A DNA stretch of 64,000 nucleotides from Cordilura impudica (Eukaryota; Arthropoda; Insecta; Diptera; Scathophagidae): assembly GCA_963682025.1 (NCBI GenBank), contig OY821520.1, positions 234,760,030 to 234,824,029 of the forward strand, in the 5' to 3' direction. Position numbers and translations under genes: made by a program. The notes beneath the pieces are model-generated. The model was not told where the DNA came from, did not search any database, and saw only the letters and a list, made by a program, of their open reading frames with translations. This document shows, piece by piece, positions 35,370-45,912 of the stretch. Position 1 is the stretch's first letter. Each line of letters begins with the position of its first letter.

Positions 35370-38300
35370 CAAGTAAGAGTGTTAAATTCGGCTGTGCCGA
35401 ATCTTTGATACCCTCCACCTCGGTTTGAGTATTGATAATTAATGTAAACAGAATATTGGAAAAAGTAAACAATTTGTTAAACTTAATACCAGACTATTTC
35501 AGCAAATTCTTTGGGTTGGTTTTCGTTTTTCTATTATTTCAGACTTATTTCGGTGTTTGCTTTTTGGTCATTGTGGTTGCTGATCGGCATGCATTTAGGT
35601 TATATACCTATATGCATGCGTTTCCGGTTATATGACATAACTTCTCGTGTAATTTAGTCCTTGCTAATTAAATAGCTCGCCCTAACCTCCATTGCAAAGG
35701 TAATGGTTGTGTAGGGTGGCTACATGCATTAAATCGTGCTAATTGGAGATGGCTGTATAGTTTCTTTTAACTGGCCAAATATTTCTTCATTGCGGCCATA
35801 TAGGTCGGATGGAGTAACAAAATAACTTTTTTATTAAAATATTGCCATATTTGGAAAACATATAAAACAAATTTATAATATAAAATAATTAAACTAGGGA
35901 TGCAAAACGCAAAAAACCAAATGTCCCAAACATTTTTAAATAAAATTATTTGTTATCTTTATTTTCTGAAAAACTTCAAATTTTCTTCAAAAAAAAAAAA
36001 AAAAAAAAAATAAAAATTATATTTGTGTAATAATATGATGTTTTTTATAATTAAATAGACAAAATCCCCAGAAGAAATCGACAAAAAATCGAAGAAACGT
36101 CGGGAAAAATTGTAATGAAATTGAAGTTTTAATTACAAAAAGGAAAAAAATTTTAGGTCTTACTAGCTAAATAAAAATAAATGAAAAAAAAAAAAAAAAA
36201 ATTGCGTTTATTTATGTAACAATTTTTGTGTTCGCAGTTCTTAAATATCATTTGAGGTTTTCTAAAATTCATTGAATTTAAATCAATGTTTTCTGTAGTC
36301 CGATTCTGTAAATTCCATCTCTATTTTTCTATTTATTTAAATTGTAAACAAGTGGCATCTCTGTCAAAATAAGCGAAAAACACAAAGAAGAATAAAAAAA
36401 CAAATTACTTCGTGTTTGACAGGATGATTTTATCTTTATGTTTAATATTTTTATTTTTTTTACTAATATTTCTGTGAAAATGATATAATGAATTGAATAT
36501 GCTATTTAATTTTTTTATTTATATAAAAAAGTTTTTTAATAGAAGCAAAATATTTTCACTATTTTATGATTTTTATTTATGTATGACGACATTTCAACCT
36601 AACCCAGCAATCTCACATAACACTGCAAGTTCGAAAAACTCAATACACTCACATTTTTTTACTAATACACACACATTTTCCGCAGTGGTCACACTAATGG
36701 CACCAAATTTTTCGTGCGAGTAGTGGCAGACACTAACGATGATTAATGTTACCCTGTTATAAATTTAATGCAAATTTACTGGATTCTGTAAAATTGTAAT
36801 TAAAGTTTTAACTTGTTAAATCTATTATAATGATTTATTTTTTGAAATGCGCATACAAAAACGCAAGTTTGTTAATTATAGAGCATAAATATTATTAACT
36901 ATTATTAAAATAACACTGTATAATAAACTCGGTTACTCTACTTAAAATAAAATAAGAGAGAGAAGTATACAAATTTTTTCAAGTTTACGCTTCGACAACA
37001 TTTTAAAAATGAGATTGCAGTCAGATGTGTGAGCATAAAATTTAATGGCGATGGATTCGACTAATTCGAAAAATTTTTCGTTGATAATACGTACACAACG
37101 ATTTTACAATTTCAGTGTGATGTGAGATTGGGGGGTAAAAATGTAAGTTTTTATCGATTGAATAAACAACACAAAAATGGTTGTCGTTTAGATAACAACA
37201 ACAGCTGGCTTTAACAATAGCGAATATCGTTTAAAAATTTTACTGATAATTTTGCTATTTTCTTTTTTTAACGATTCGACTATCGTTAAAAGAAATTACT
37301 GAAAAGCTATTATGCCAATGACAATTTTTTTTTTAAATGTAAACATTTTTTAAATGTAAATATATTTGGTGTTTTTTTTGGAATTTCAATTTGTGTTTAA
37401 CGAATAAAATTTATATATTAAAGATGCAATTGATGTCTTCTAAATTTAAAATTATTATTTGAGACGTTTTGATACGATTTTCTGAAATTCAGTTAATATT
37501 TTCTAATTTATAATTGGAAATTTTAATTCCAGTTTTTAGAATTGATATTTTCTAAAATTTGAATGGAAAATTACAAAGTGCAATTTTGTATTTATGTGAA
37601 TAATAATGCTTTAGTAATTATAAACAATTTTTAAAAATTAGATGTAGAACTTTATTGGAAGCAAAAAACTCATTGATAACTCGGTAACTCTATTTTGTGA
37701 AGACAACAAATAGTTAATATGCCAAACTATTGTTCATATTTGTAAAAGAATAATGAAAAACGTATGAAATAATAAAAGACCAGCCCGTGTATACTCTTAA
37801 CATTGTTCTGTATGATATCTAGTCGATAATATTGACATTCATGTTAAAATAGAAATAACTATTGCAAAGCTATTTAGAGCAAAAATTGTGGCGCCATCTA
37901 CTGTGGCATAGTCACGCTGAGCAAAATGAAGTGACACTCTGTTAATGCAAAAGAAATGTATTTTCCCCACAACAAAATATTGCAGAATTTTATGTAAATA
38001 AAATAATATACCGATTTATTTCTAACATGCAGTTATTATGGATATACATATATATAATATATGTATATTATTTGTATTATTTAATATGTTCATGTATGTA
38101 TGTAAATATTACACACAAAAAATACAACATCAAACGTTATTTTTGTGTTTTTCAATAAATTAATACATAAATTTTTTTTTTGCTAAATTTACATTGTTTT
38201 CTTTTTATTAACAAGTAGGTATTTTAGCATTATTTGCTTTAGATGCTGGTGAATTTTTACTCCCTTTATATTAACTCGTAGTGTCTGCTTGTCGAAAAAA

Positions 38301-39052
38301 TTTTGGATCGATTTGAACCCCTTTCCCGTGACCCAGTCGATCTGAAACTTTGCAGGCAGGCTCGTGGCAATGACAGAAATGATCTAGTAAATTTTTTTAG
38401 TGATGCAAAACACAATGGAAACTTTTAAAATTTTCTACCAGAGTTGATAAAAAAATGTGCAAAGGGTTAGTTTTTATTATATTATTACCACAACGACCAC
38501 AAAAACAACAAGTCCAGCTATGACAACAATATAACATTTAGAATAACAACAAGAACAATATAGAAACATCATATTTTTAATTTTTTTTTTTTAATTTTTC
38601 AGAGATTTCCCTGGAGCTGTTCCACCGATTTTAATGATTTTTGAAATAGAAATCTTCCCATGAATTTGGTGAATCATTCTCACTGAAAATGATCACCTTA
38701 GCTATCCTATTGAGGGCGTGATCGTGACAAGAACAACATAGAAAATTATATTTTTTCAAGACTTTTTTAGTTCTTCATTCAAATCTCGGGCCCTAATCGA
38801 CCGATTTGGACGATTTTAAATAGCAAACTTCTCAGGATGTCAATGAATCATTTTTTATGTCAACGAGCATCCTAGCTGCCCGATTGATGCCGTCATCGTG
38901 ATTTCCACAGACGGACATCGCTATATCAACTCCGGTTGTTATAAGGAACACAAATATATATATTTTATGCGGTCCAAAATTTTTTTTTCTAATTATTACA
39001 AACGGAATAACAAACTTATATATACCCTCTGCACACTGGATTGGAGGGTATA
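35370..39052 (-). mobile_element. HINE-A3: DINE-1-like element, the longest copy
   Basis: On the minus strand it starts at 39052 with TATACCCTCCAATCCAGTG and ends at 35370 with the ATTCGGCACAGCCGAAT stem-loop and AACACTCTTACTTG. At 3683 bp it includes a 533-bp MITE (36603-37135) and internal blocks that are only partly present in A1 and A2, so it is close to the fullest form of the family. A poly-A/poly-T run sits at 35988-36011. No coding. A HINE-B 3' fragment follows at about 39100-39270. Confidence 0.8.
36603..37135. mobile_element. 533-bp MITE with TAA duplication, nested in HINE-A3
   Basis: The ends are CCCAGCAATCTCACATAACA and, complemented, CCCCCCAATCTCACATCACA. TAA flanks each side (36600-36602, 37136-37138). 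HINE-A2 and A4 carry an uninterrupted version of the site (CAACCTAAAAATTTAAG in this orientation, one TAA), so insertion and duplication are seen directly by comparison. TAA duplication suggests the PIF/Harbinger superfamily. Its ends differ from those of the Harbinger at 29436, so that element is not its obvious parent. Non-coding. Confidence 0.85.
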
Positions 39053-40131
39053 AAAAGAAAGGGTTTTAATGGGTTAGTTTTTTTATAAAAAGAACTTAGA
39101 TAAAAACTGCCCAAAAAGAAAAAGAATTAACATAAAATATAATTGGTATTCGAATTTACAGTTTCAGTACCGGCAAAAGTTTTAAGTGGTAGCAGTACCC
39201 AACATTAGTTGTGGTATTGAATTTAAGGCGCAGATGGAGGGTATTAAAGATTAGGCACATCTGCAAAAAGCGCTCTATTATGTGTTAAAATATAAATGTA
39301 TCTAAATTTAATATTTCTGCTATTTTACGCTGAGTTTTTCCAATTTTAAAATAATGAATGGCTAACATTTGTTGCTCATTGGATGTGCGTCGACACATTT
39401 TTAAAAACCTGCTTATATCACTTGAACTTCCTAGAAAAGACTACAATTATGCAAAAAGTAATAGAAAAGATAAACCCAAACGAAACTGAAAAGTAATTGA
39501 AGTTTATTTTAAAGCATAACGGTATTATTTCTTTTAGAGGTTCACTGCATCCATTAAATAAGGTGATCGATTTGAAAAAGCTGCAGCTTTTTTGTTTTTT
39601 GCATAGAATCATGTAAAATATGAAAAAAGTAGGGTTTTTGAAGCCCCAATGTTGCCATAAAAAATATTTTTTTAAAATTAATTTCTATATATGATTTAAT
39701 TTTTGAGCTATTGCAGTTTTAGTTTGTTATAATTGTTTGCATCAAATAAGCTGAGAACCACTATATTTTCCAAAGATTATGCCAAAAGTGCCCTTATTGC
39801 TTTAAACAATCTTTAAAACAAGAGCGTTCCTTTACATTTAAATATGTAGTTCAAGTCTTACACTTACCCCCCAACCTGTTGGTTTGTTTTTCTACTTTTT
39901 TTTTCTCTTTATTTACTTTTCATTTTTGTTATTTAACAAAAACAATTTCAATGCAGTTCATTCTTCTTTACCCAACCAACAACGTCAAACTAAGCAACCA
40001 TCTAAATATAAACATCATCATTCTTTATCATACCACAATGTAAACCAGAAAACTCACCAACACACTCACAAAAAAAGCAGAAATAAATTTTTTGTTTTCT
40101 TTATGATTGTTGCTGTTGCTCTTATTGTGTG

Positions 40132-40176
<45 letters not shown>

Positions 40177-40790
40177 TGTTTTTGCAATATCACACACAAT
40201 GTCATTGAGAATGGAGTAAATAATAATAATGTTTGTTGGCAGCAGACAAAATGAACAACAACAAAAATCATGCAATAACAACAAGAACAACAACAACAAC
40301 AAAAAAATTAAAAACACCTACGCGATAACAACAATAACTAAAAGATGAACAAACGACATTGCACCCACTTGTACCATAAAGTTATGTATCTAGCGATAAC
40401 TTACATTGTATACATACTTATGTATGTGCATATGTATGTATGTATGTATGTACGTACCGAACATTTTTATATTTTCTATTTTTGCGTTTGTTTTACAAGT
40501 TTGCCTTCAATATGTTTACGCTTATCTTGTTTGTAACGAACAGAGCTTCTCAGACTGAAATCTGTATATCGAATGATTTTCTTACTAGGAAGAAATCTAT
40601 TCTGTAGTTCGTGATATTCATTTAATTAATTAAAATATGTAAATCAAACGAATTCCAGGACAAACTATGAGTACAGTAGTAACTAGATTCCCGAGATTTT
40701 ATTGTCATACAAATTAAAAGGCAGTCCATTCATAGCTTTTTTCTTGTATTACAAATATTGTATACAAATATTTTCTAACAACAAATAAAA
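39053..40790. other. Unassigned DNA with a HINE-B 3' fragment and microsatellites
   Basis: About 39100-39270 matches the last 170 bp of HINE-B1 (AATTGGTATTCGAA, then CAGTACCG, then GGAGGGTATTAAAGATT). From 39850 on, the DNA is richer in microsatellites: (GT)n at 40135-40173, CAA/AAC repeats at 40250-40335, TATG repeats at 40425-40452. No gene found; this may be a unique host non-coding stretch. Confidence 0.45.
40135..40173. repeat. (GT)n microsatellite
   Basis: About nineteen perfect TG dinucleotides. Confidence 0.95.
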
Positions 40791-41400
40791 CAAGTAAGTT
40801 AAATTCGGCTGTACCGAATCTTTAATACCCTCCACCTTCGTCTCAAACTCAAACAACCAAATAACTTAAACAACCAATGTTGGGTACACCTATCACCTTA
40901 AAACTGATGCCGATAGTGAAACTTTAAATTCGAATACCAATTATTTTCATTTATTTTCTTGTTGGCGTTTTTATATAATTTCTTCCTACAAAAAACAATG
41001 ATTGTGTCTTCTATAGAAAGAATTAATTACTATTTGAAAAATTGCATTTTTTTTTCTCTTACTACAGTAGAAAACCTATAAGTTCCCTAAGTACTTCATA
41101 GAACGCCAACGAAATTCATTATTTAAGGCAGCCGGTATTATAATACTCTATATTTGATCCCTATAAGAATGTTTTGAGACCTTCGAAATTATACGATAAT
41201 TCAAAGAAATTTCAAAAGGTTATTCTAGATATTAATATTAAAGAAAAGCAAATTTTAAAATATTTGTTGTATCTGAATTAGCTAGTAATATGAAAATTTA
41301 AGAATACATTTCATTATATAAACAGGTAATAAACTAAAGTCATCGTATACAGACTGAAAAATATTCCCGATAAAAGCTTATACCTATTACCAAATTTGTT
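40791..41400 (-). mobile_element. HINE-B2, 3' part
   Basis: It starts CAAGTAAGTTAAATTCGGC with the stem-loop ATTCGGCTGTACCGAAT and GGTGGAGGGTATT on the minus strand. It then aligns with 58600-58970 of HINE-B1 (TTCGAATACCAATT, CAATGATTGTGTCTTCTATAG, TTTGATCCCTATA). At about 41400 it runs into a minisatellite, mirroring HINE-B1 where a minisatellite also occupies the centre. Confidence 0.65.
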
Positions 41401-42726
41401 CAAAATATATATAAAGGGTACTTTTTTAAAAATAGGGTACTTACAATAAAACAGGGTATTTTTTAAACAAGGGTATTTTTAAAAAAAGTTTATTTAAAAA
41501 AAAAAGTATTTAAAAAATTTGTACTTTCCTAAAATATAGTTATTTTTTAAATATAGATATTTTTTAAAAAAGGTTACTTTTAAAAAAGGGTAAGTTTTGA
41601 ACAAAAATTATGCTTTAAGAATAATGTAATTTTTTTTTAAAAAGGTGTTCTTTAAAAATGTACTTTTAAAACAAGGTACTTTTTTAATTAACAGTTAATT
41701 TTTTAAAAATATGATACTTTTTCAAAAAAGGATAACTTTTTACAAAGAGGGTAATTTTTGTAAAAAAGGGCACTCTTTCAAAAAACAGGGTAGTTTTTTT
41801 TTAGACGGGTACTTTAAAAAAAGGCAAATTTTCTAAAAAGGCTAATTTTTCAAAAAACTTTCTTTGATAAAATCGGGTACTTTTTTAAAAATGGTAGTTT
41901 TAAAAAAAAATCACTTTTTTAAAAAAGAGAAATTTTTAAAAGGGGTACTTTTTCAAAAAGGGTTATATATAAAACAGGTTAATTCCTTTAAAAGGGTAAT
42001 TCTTTTAAAGAATAGGGTAAGTATTTTTTAAACAAGTGATTTTTTAAACACGGCTACTTTAAAAAATGGTATGTACTTTTTAAAAAAAGGGTGCTTTAAG
42101 AAAAAGATAATACTTTAATTAACATTCACTTTTTTAAAAAAGTTTACTTTTTTAAAAATATGATACTTTATTTAGAAAAAGGTAGTTTTTTTTAAAAAGG
42201 GTACTTTTTAAAAAAAGTGTACTTTTAAAAATGGTACTTTTAATAATGGTACTTTAAAAAAGGGACCTTTAAAAAAATGATGACTTTTGAAAAAAGTGTA
42301 CTTTAAAAAAAGGTTACTTAAAAAAAAATTCTACTTCTATAAGGGTAGTTTTTTTAAATAAGTGCAGTTTTTTAAATAAGGGTTACTTTTTAGAAAGGGT
42401 AAGTAATTCTTAAAAAAGGTACTTTAAAAAAAGAGTAATTTTTTAAGATGGTATTTCGTTAAATCTAGCTTTTTTTTTAAAAGTTACTTCTATAAAATGC
42501 TACTTTTTTAAAAAAGGTTACTTTTTAGAAAAAATTTACTTTTTTAAAAATATACTTTGTTAAAAAAGGTAGTTTTTTAAAAAAGGTCACTTTTTCAAAA
42601 ACGGGTTTTTAAAAAAAAATTTACTTTAAAAAATGTTAATTTAAAAAAAATTCTAATTTTATACAGAGGGGGTAATTTTTGTATAAACGGGTACTTTTTT
42701 AAAAAGGGTGCTTTTAAAAAAGGGTA

Positions 42727-43628
42727 GGGGAAGAGGTTGGGTTGTGACCATGGTTCGGTTGTGGCCACCCCAGCGTATCTTTTGACCTAAAGCATATGTA
42801 TGTGTTTTTCTTGCAAAAGTCATTTGTGTCATGGCAGCACGTTCTTTTTGTACCGAGTACCGAAACGGGCAGACGCGTCTGCTTTGTGCTGGGAACAAAT
42901 TTATTTTTCTGGGCTTGAAAAAATTTACCCCTTTTCAATAGAGTTAGAAATCGAAGTGAATCAATCAAAAATGTGAGTGCAATGCATTTTTATTCAGTAA
43001 ATTTATTATACTTTGTGAGTAAATATCGATTGCAACCAATATGTTGACACCAAAAAAAATTTTCACCATATCTCAAGATGGCTGCAAAATTGGGTTGTGG
43101 CCACTAAAATTGGTTGGGTTGTGGCCACCTTTTTTTTTTTAATGGCGAAACATCGTCGTAGATGTCAAAATAACTACCCAGTAAGCAATATAGCACATAT
43201 AAGCAATAATAACTCCATCAGTTGTTTCGGATGCGATCGGCCCGTTCATTTGAAGTGTGCTGGCATACGAGCCAACTGCTTCAAATGCGAAAATTGTGAG
43301 TCGGAAGACGAATAATGCCATTTATTTATCATTATTATTTTTTATTTAGTTTTAAGTTTTAATAATGGTTTTTCTTCATATTTTCCTATTTGTACCAGAT
43401 TTTCCAAGGGTGGCCACAACCCAACCAAAAAAGATTTGCCCCAAAAATGGCAACTTCACAAAATTTAGAAAAAAAATTTTCCATTTGACGAAATTGATTT
43501 AGTTCCTTCACCAGCAGTTAGCCAAGGTCTCTAGCTTTCCATAGATACCCAGTTGTCCGAATAATTTGCACTTGGTGAAATGTTATAAGCCGAAAACCTA
43601 ACTATGGCCACAACCCAACCTCTTCCCC
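42727..43628 (+). mobile_element. 902-bp TA-flanked DNA transposon derivative (pogo/Tc1-type)
   Basis: The inverted ends begin GGGGAAGAGGTTGGGTTGTG, with near-identity for about 35 bp. TA flanks both sides (42725-42726, 43629-43630). The motif GGTTGGGTTGTGGCCAC occurs four times forward (42735, 42752, 43090, 43112) and twice inverted (about 43409-43426 and 43605-43620), so the central open frame is bracketed by an inner inverted pair as well as the outer ends. TA duplication points to the Tc1/mariner/pogo group. It is far too short for a full transposase. Confidence 0.75.
43142..43315 (+). CDS. 57-residue PHD-like zinc-finger open frame
   Basis: ATG at 43142-43144 to TAA at 43313-43315. The protein is basic at its start (MAKHRRRCQNN) and has a C-x2-C, H-x2-C, C-x2-C set: CFGC (29-32), HLKC (37-40), CFKCENC (47-53). 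The order matches the second half of a PHD or RING-like finger, and the tail is acidic (ESEDE). Similar fingers close the transposases of some insect pogo-like elements, so I infer the 3' remnant of this element's lost transposase. It could instead be a small expressed protein: ATG and frame are intact and the cysteines are preserved. Upstream inner repeats (43090, 43112) lie where a promoter could be. Function unknown. Confidence 0.45.
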   Translation: MAKHRRRCQNNYPVSNIAHISNNNSISCFGCDRPVHLKCAGIRANCFKCENCESEDE

Positions 43629-43850
43629 TACTTCTTTAAAAGCTATGATACTGTTTTTAATAAAGGGCACTTTTAATAAAACGCAGTTTTTTAAAAAATT
43701 CACTTTTTGAAAAAGTGTTATTTTTAAAAATTGGGTACTTTTTTAAAAAAGGTTATGTCCAAAAATATGAGGGCACCCCTAAATTTGCTAAAAAGTTGTT
43801 GTAATAAATAGTGCAATAAGTACAGATATTAATGTAAAGGTAAAAACTAT

Positions 43851-43895
43851 GTGGAGGGTATCAAAGGTACGGCACAGTCGAATTTAACAGTCTTG
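43851..43895 (+). mobile_element. HINE-B 3' end fragment
   Basis: GTGGAGGGTATCAAAGGTAC, a decayed stem-loop GGCACAGTCGAATTT and AACAGTCTTG form a HINE 3' terminus. With the opposite-facing end at 40791 it brackets the minisatellite. Confidence 0.55.
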
Positions 43896-45335
43896 TTAAT
43901 TTAATTAATTTATTTTGTAAATCAATTCGAAAACGGTAAAAATATTAAAATTTCGTTTTCTATCACATTCTTTTTTATCGAAATCTTCTTAGAACGAAAT
44001 GCAAAATCGAATTAATAGTGTACATCAAAACTTTATTCGATTTTGAATCGGTTCTAGATCGAATATGTTTTCTGTCACATGCCCGGATTGCTTTAATTTA
44101 ACCACTAAGTTCAAAGTTTAAGCCCTTTCTTTAAAAGTCTAGCCTTCTTTTTCAACCTCTGCAGTTGGCAACCATGATTCTCTGAAAGACATAAATGACT
44201 CATTAATGAAGGATTTTAAAATGTTATTAAAAAAAAAAACCATACGGGTGGGTAATCCAAATATTAACACTATAATTATATTGACACTCCCTTATTCACC
44301 GTATAGTAAACGAACATATCATAAGAATACAATACGAGTCAACAACACGTACACACAAAAAAGTCTCAATGGTGAAATTATATTGAAATATTGTATGTGT
44401 ACCCATATATAAAAAAGTCTCTTTCAGTGACAGCTTTACGTGTGTACTACCAAAGAGGCCTTGCTTAAATTCACATTCAAGTAGACTTAATTTAAAAAAA
44501 AAAATAAAATAAAAAGAGAAATGTATTTGCTGGTAGGAATTTAGAAATACAATACATATGTATGTAGATATACATACATATGTACATACGAGTATTATCA
44601 AGTGTATAAATAGTGTAAATATTAAAGTGGCTACGAGAGTATTTATAACACAAACTGAATGGCTGACGCTTAACTACAAAGAGGCCTTGCTTCAATTTTG
44701 AAAACCATGGGAAATTTATATAATTTTGTTAGTTGGAAACAAATCTATGGTAGCTCTGTTACATACATACATACAGACAGACACACATAGATTGTATGAA
44801 TTTACTTATAACGCATAACGCCATTTTGAATTTGTTTTTTCTTTTTGTTTTTTTTTTCTTCATTTCCAAACAAAGAGAAAGTATTGTACATTTATTTTTC
44901 ATATTGTTTACAGTATATGATTTTTATTTCATAATCATTTATTATTATTACGAATTGAATTATATTCGTACTAAAAAACAAATATAAACAGGAAACAGAA
45001 AAAAAAAATATCAAACAAGGGTGAGGCGACGAAGGTGCTACACAAATGATGAGAATTTTTAGAGATAGGTACAGTTTCGTTTCTAAAATAAAACTTCCAA
45101 GTTTAATCCAATCAATAACGAATATATATGTACCATACATATGTAAGTAGGTATGTACAGCATAATGCAAAACAAAAGAAACCAATAGAATGCAAAACAA
45201 ATTTTAAACAATATAAGTAGAAACAGATTTTTTATTATGAAGTTTTTTCTTATTAGTATATGTAAATGTTTTTCTAAAGTGAGAGAAATAATTTAGGTAC
45301 CTACACATATTAAAAAAAAAAAAAATAACTAAAAA
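43896..45335. other. Unassigned AT-rich DNA
   Basis: No gene found. CAAAGAGGCCTTGCTT is repeated directly near 44450 and 44676. TACATATGTA-type repeats lie near 44555 and 45130. No transposon ends recognised. Confidence 0.4.
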
Positions 45336-45875
45336 CAAGTAAGAGTGTTAAATTCGGCTGTGCCGAATCTTTGATACCCTCCACCTCGGTTTGTGGCAAT
45401 ACTATTAACATAGCTCATGGTAGTTGTGTTCTTGTTATTGTTAATATGTATGAATCACATTTTTTTTGTGGCTTTTTTTATGTTGTTGTATGTTCAACCA
45501 CTAAACTATTACAAGAAAACACTAGGTTTCATGTTTTTTTTAGAGGTATCTATAAACTTTTGTTCATTTCTCAGCGCAGAGGCTCCCGATTTACTCCGAT
45601 TTCAATACCAACCTGGTGGGAATTATGGCAAATAATTTTTTCGTAACCTGACCTAAGTAAATGCTTTTTTTTTTTGAATGAGCGTGATTTCAACAGACAC
45701 ACGGACAGACGGACAGACGGACAGACGGACAGACGGACATCGCTATATCGACTCGAGCTGTGATAAGGATCAAGAATATATATACTTTATTGGGTCGGAA
45801 ATTAGTTTTTCGATGCGTTACAAACGGAATGACAAACCTATATATACCCTCTGCCACTGAGATGTGGAGGGTATA
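45336..45875 (-). mobile_element. HINE-C1: short (540-bp) DINE-1-like element, both ends present
   Basis: On the minus strand it starts TATACCCTCCACATCTCAGTG with a GGGTATATATA hairpin partner, followed by CCAATAAAGTATATATATTC and (GTCCGTCT)n. It ends GGTGGAGGGTATCAAAGATT, stem-loop ATTCGGCACAGCCGAAT, AACACTCTTACTTG. The termini match HINE-A but the interior is different and short, so it is a separate subfamily. A-runs flank it on both sides, consistent with insertion into T/A tracts. Confidence 0.75.
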
Positions 45876-45912
45876 AAAACCCCTGATCATCAAGAAAGTA
45901 AGTAAATGTTTT

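Larger units (their letters stand above)
41400..43760. repeat. Minisatellite (GGGTACTTTTTTAAAAA-type), interrupted by a DNA transposon
   Basis: Imperfect tandem units around GGGTACTTTTTTAAAAAA run from about 41400 to 42724 and resume at about 43632-43760. The interruption is exactly the 902-bp element at 42727-43628, so the array predates that insertion. Units vary in length by A/T slippage. No coding value. Confidence 0.85.

Noticed and set aside
39884..40219. 111-codon plus-strand and 83-codon minus-strand frames around the GT repeat
   Set aside because: Dinucleotide repeats stay open in some frames by construction; the predicted peptides are runs of Cys-Val or Thr-His.
42659..42968. Minus-strand frames of 79 and 84 codons at the left end of the 902-bp element
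   Set aside because: They cross the element border into the minisatellite and cover terminal repeat motifs; no recognisable domain.
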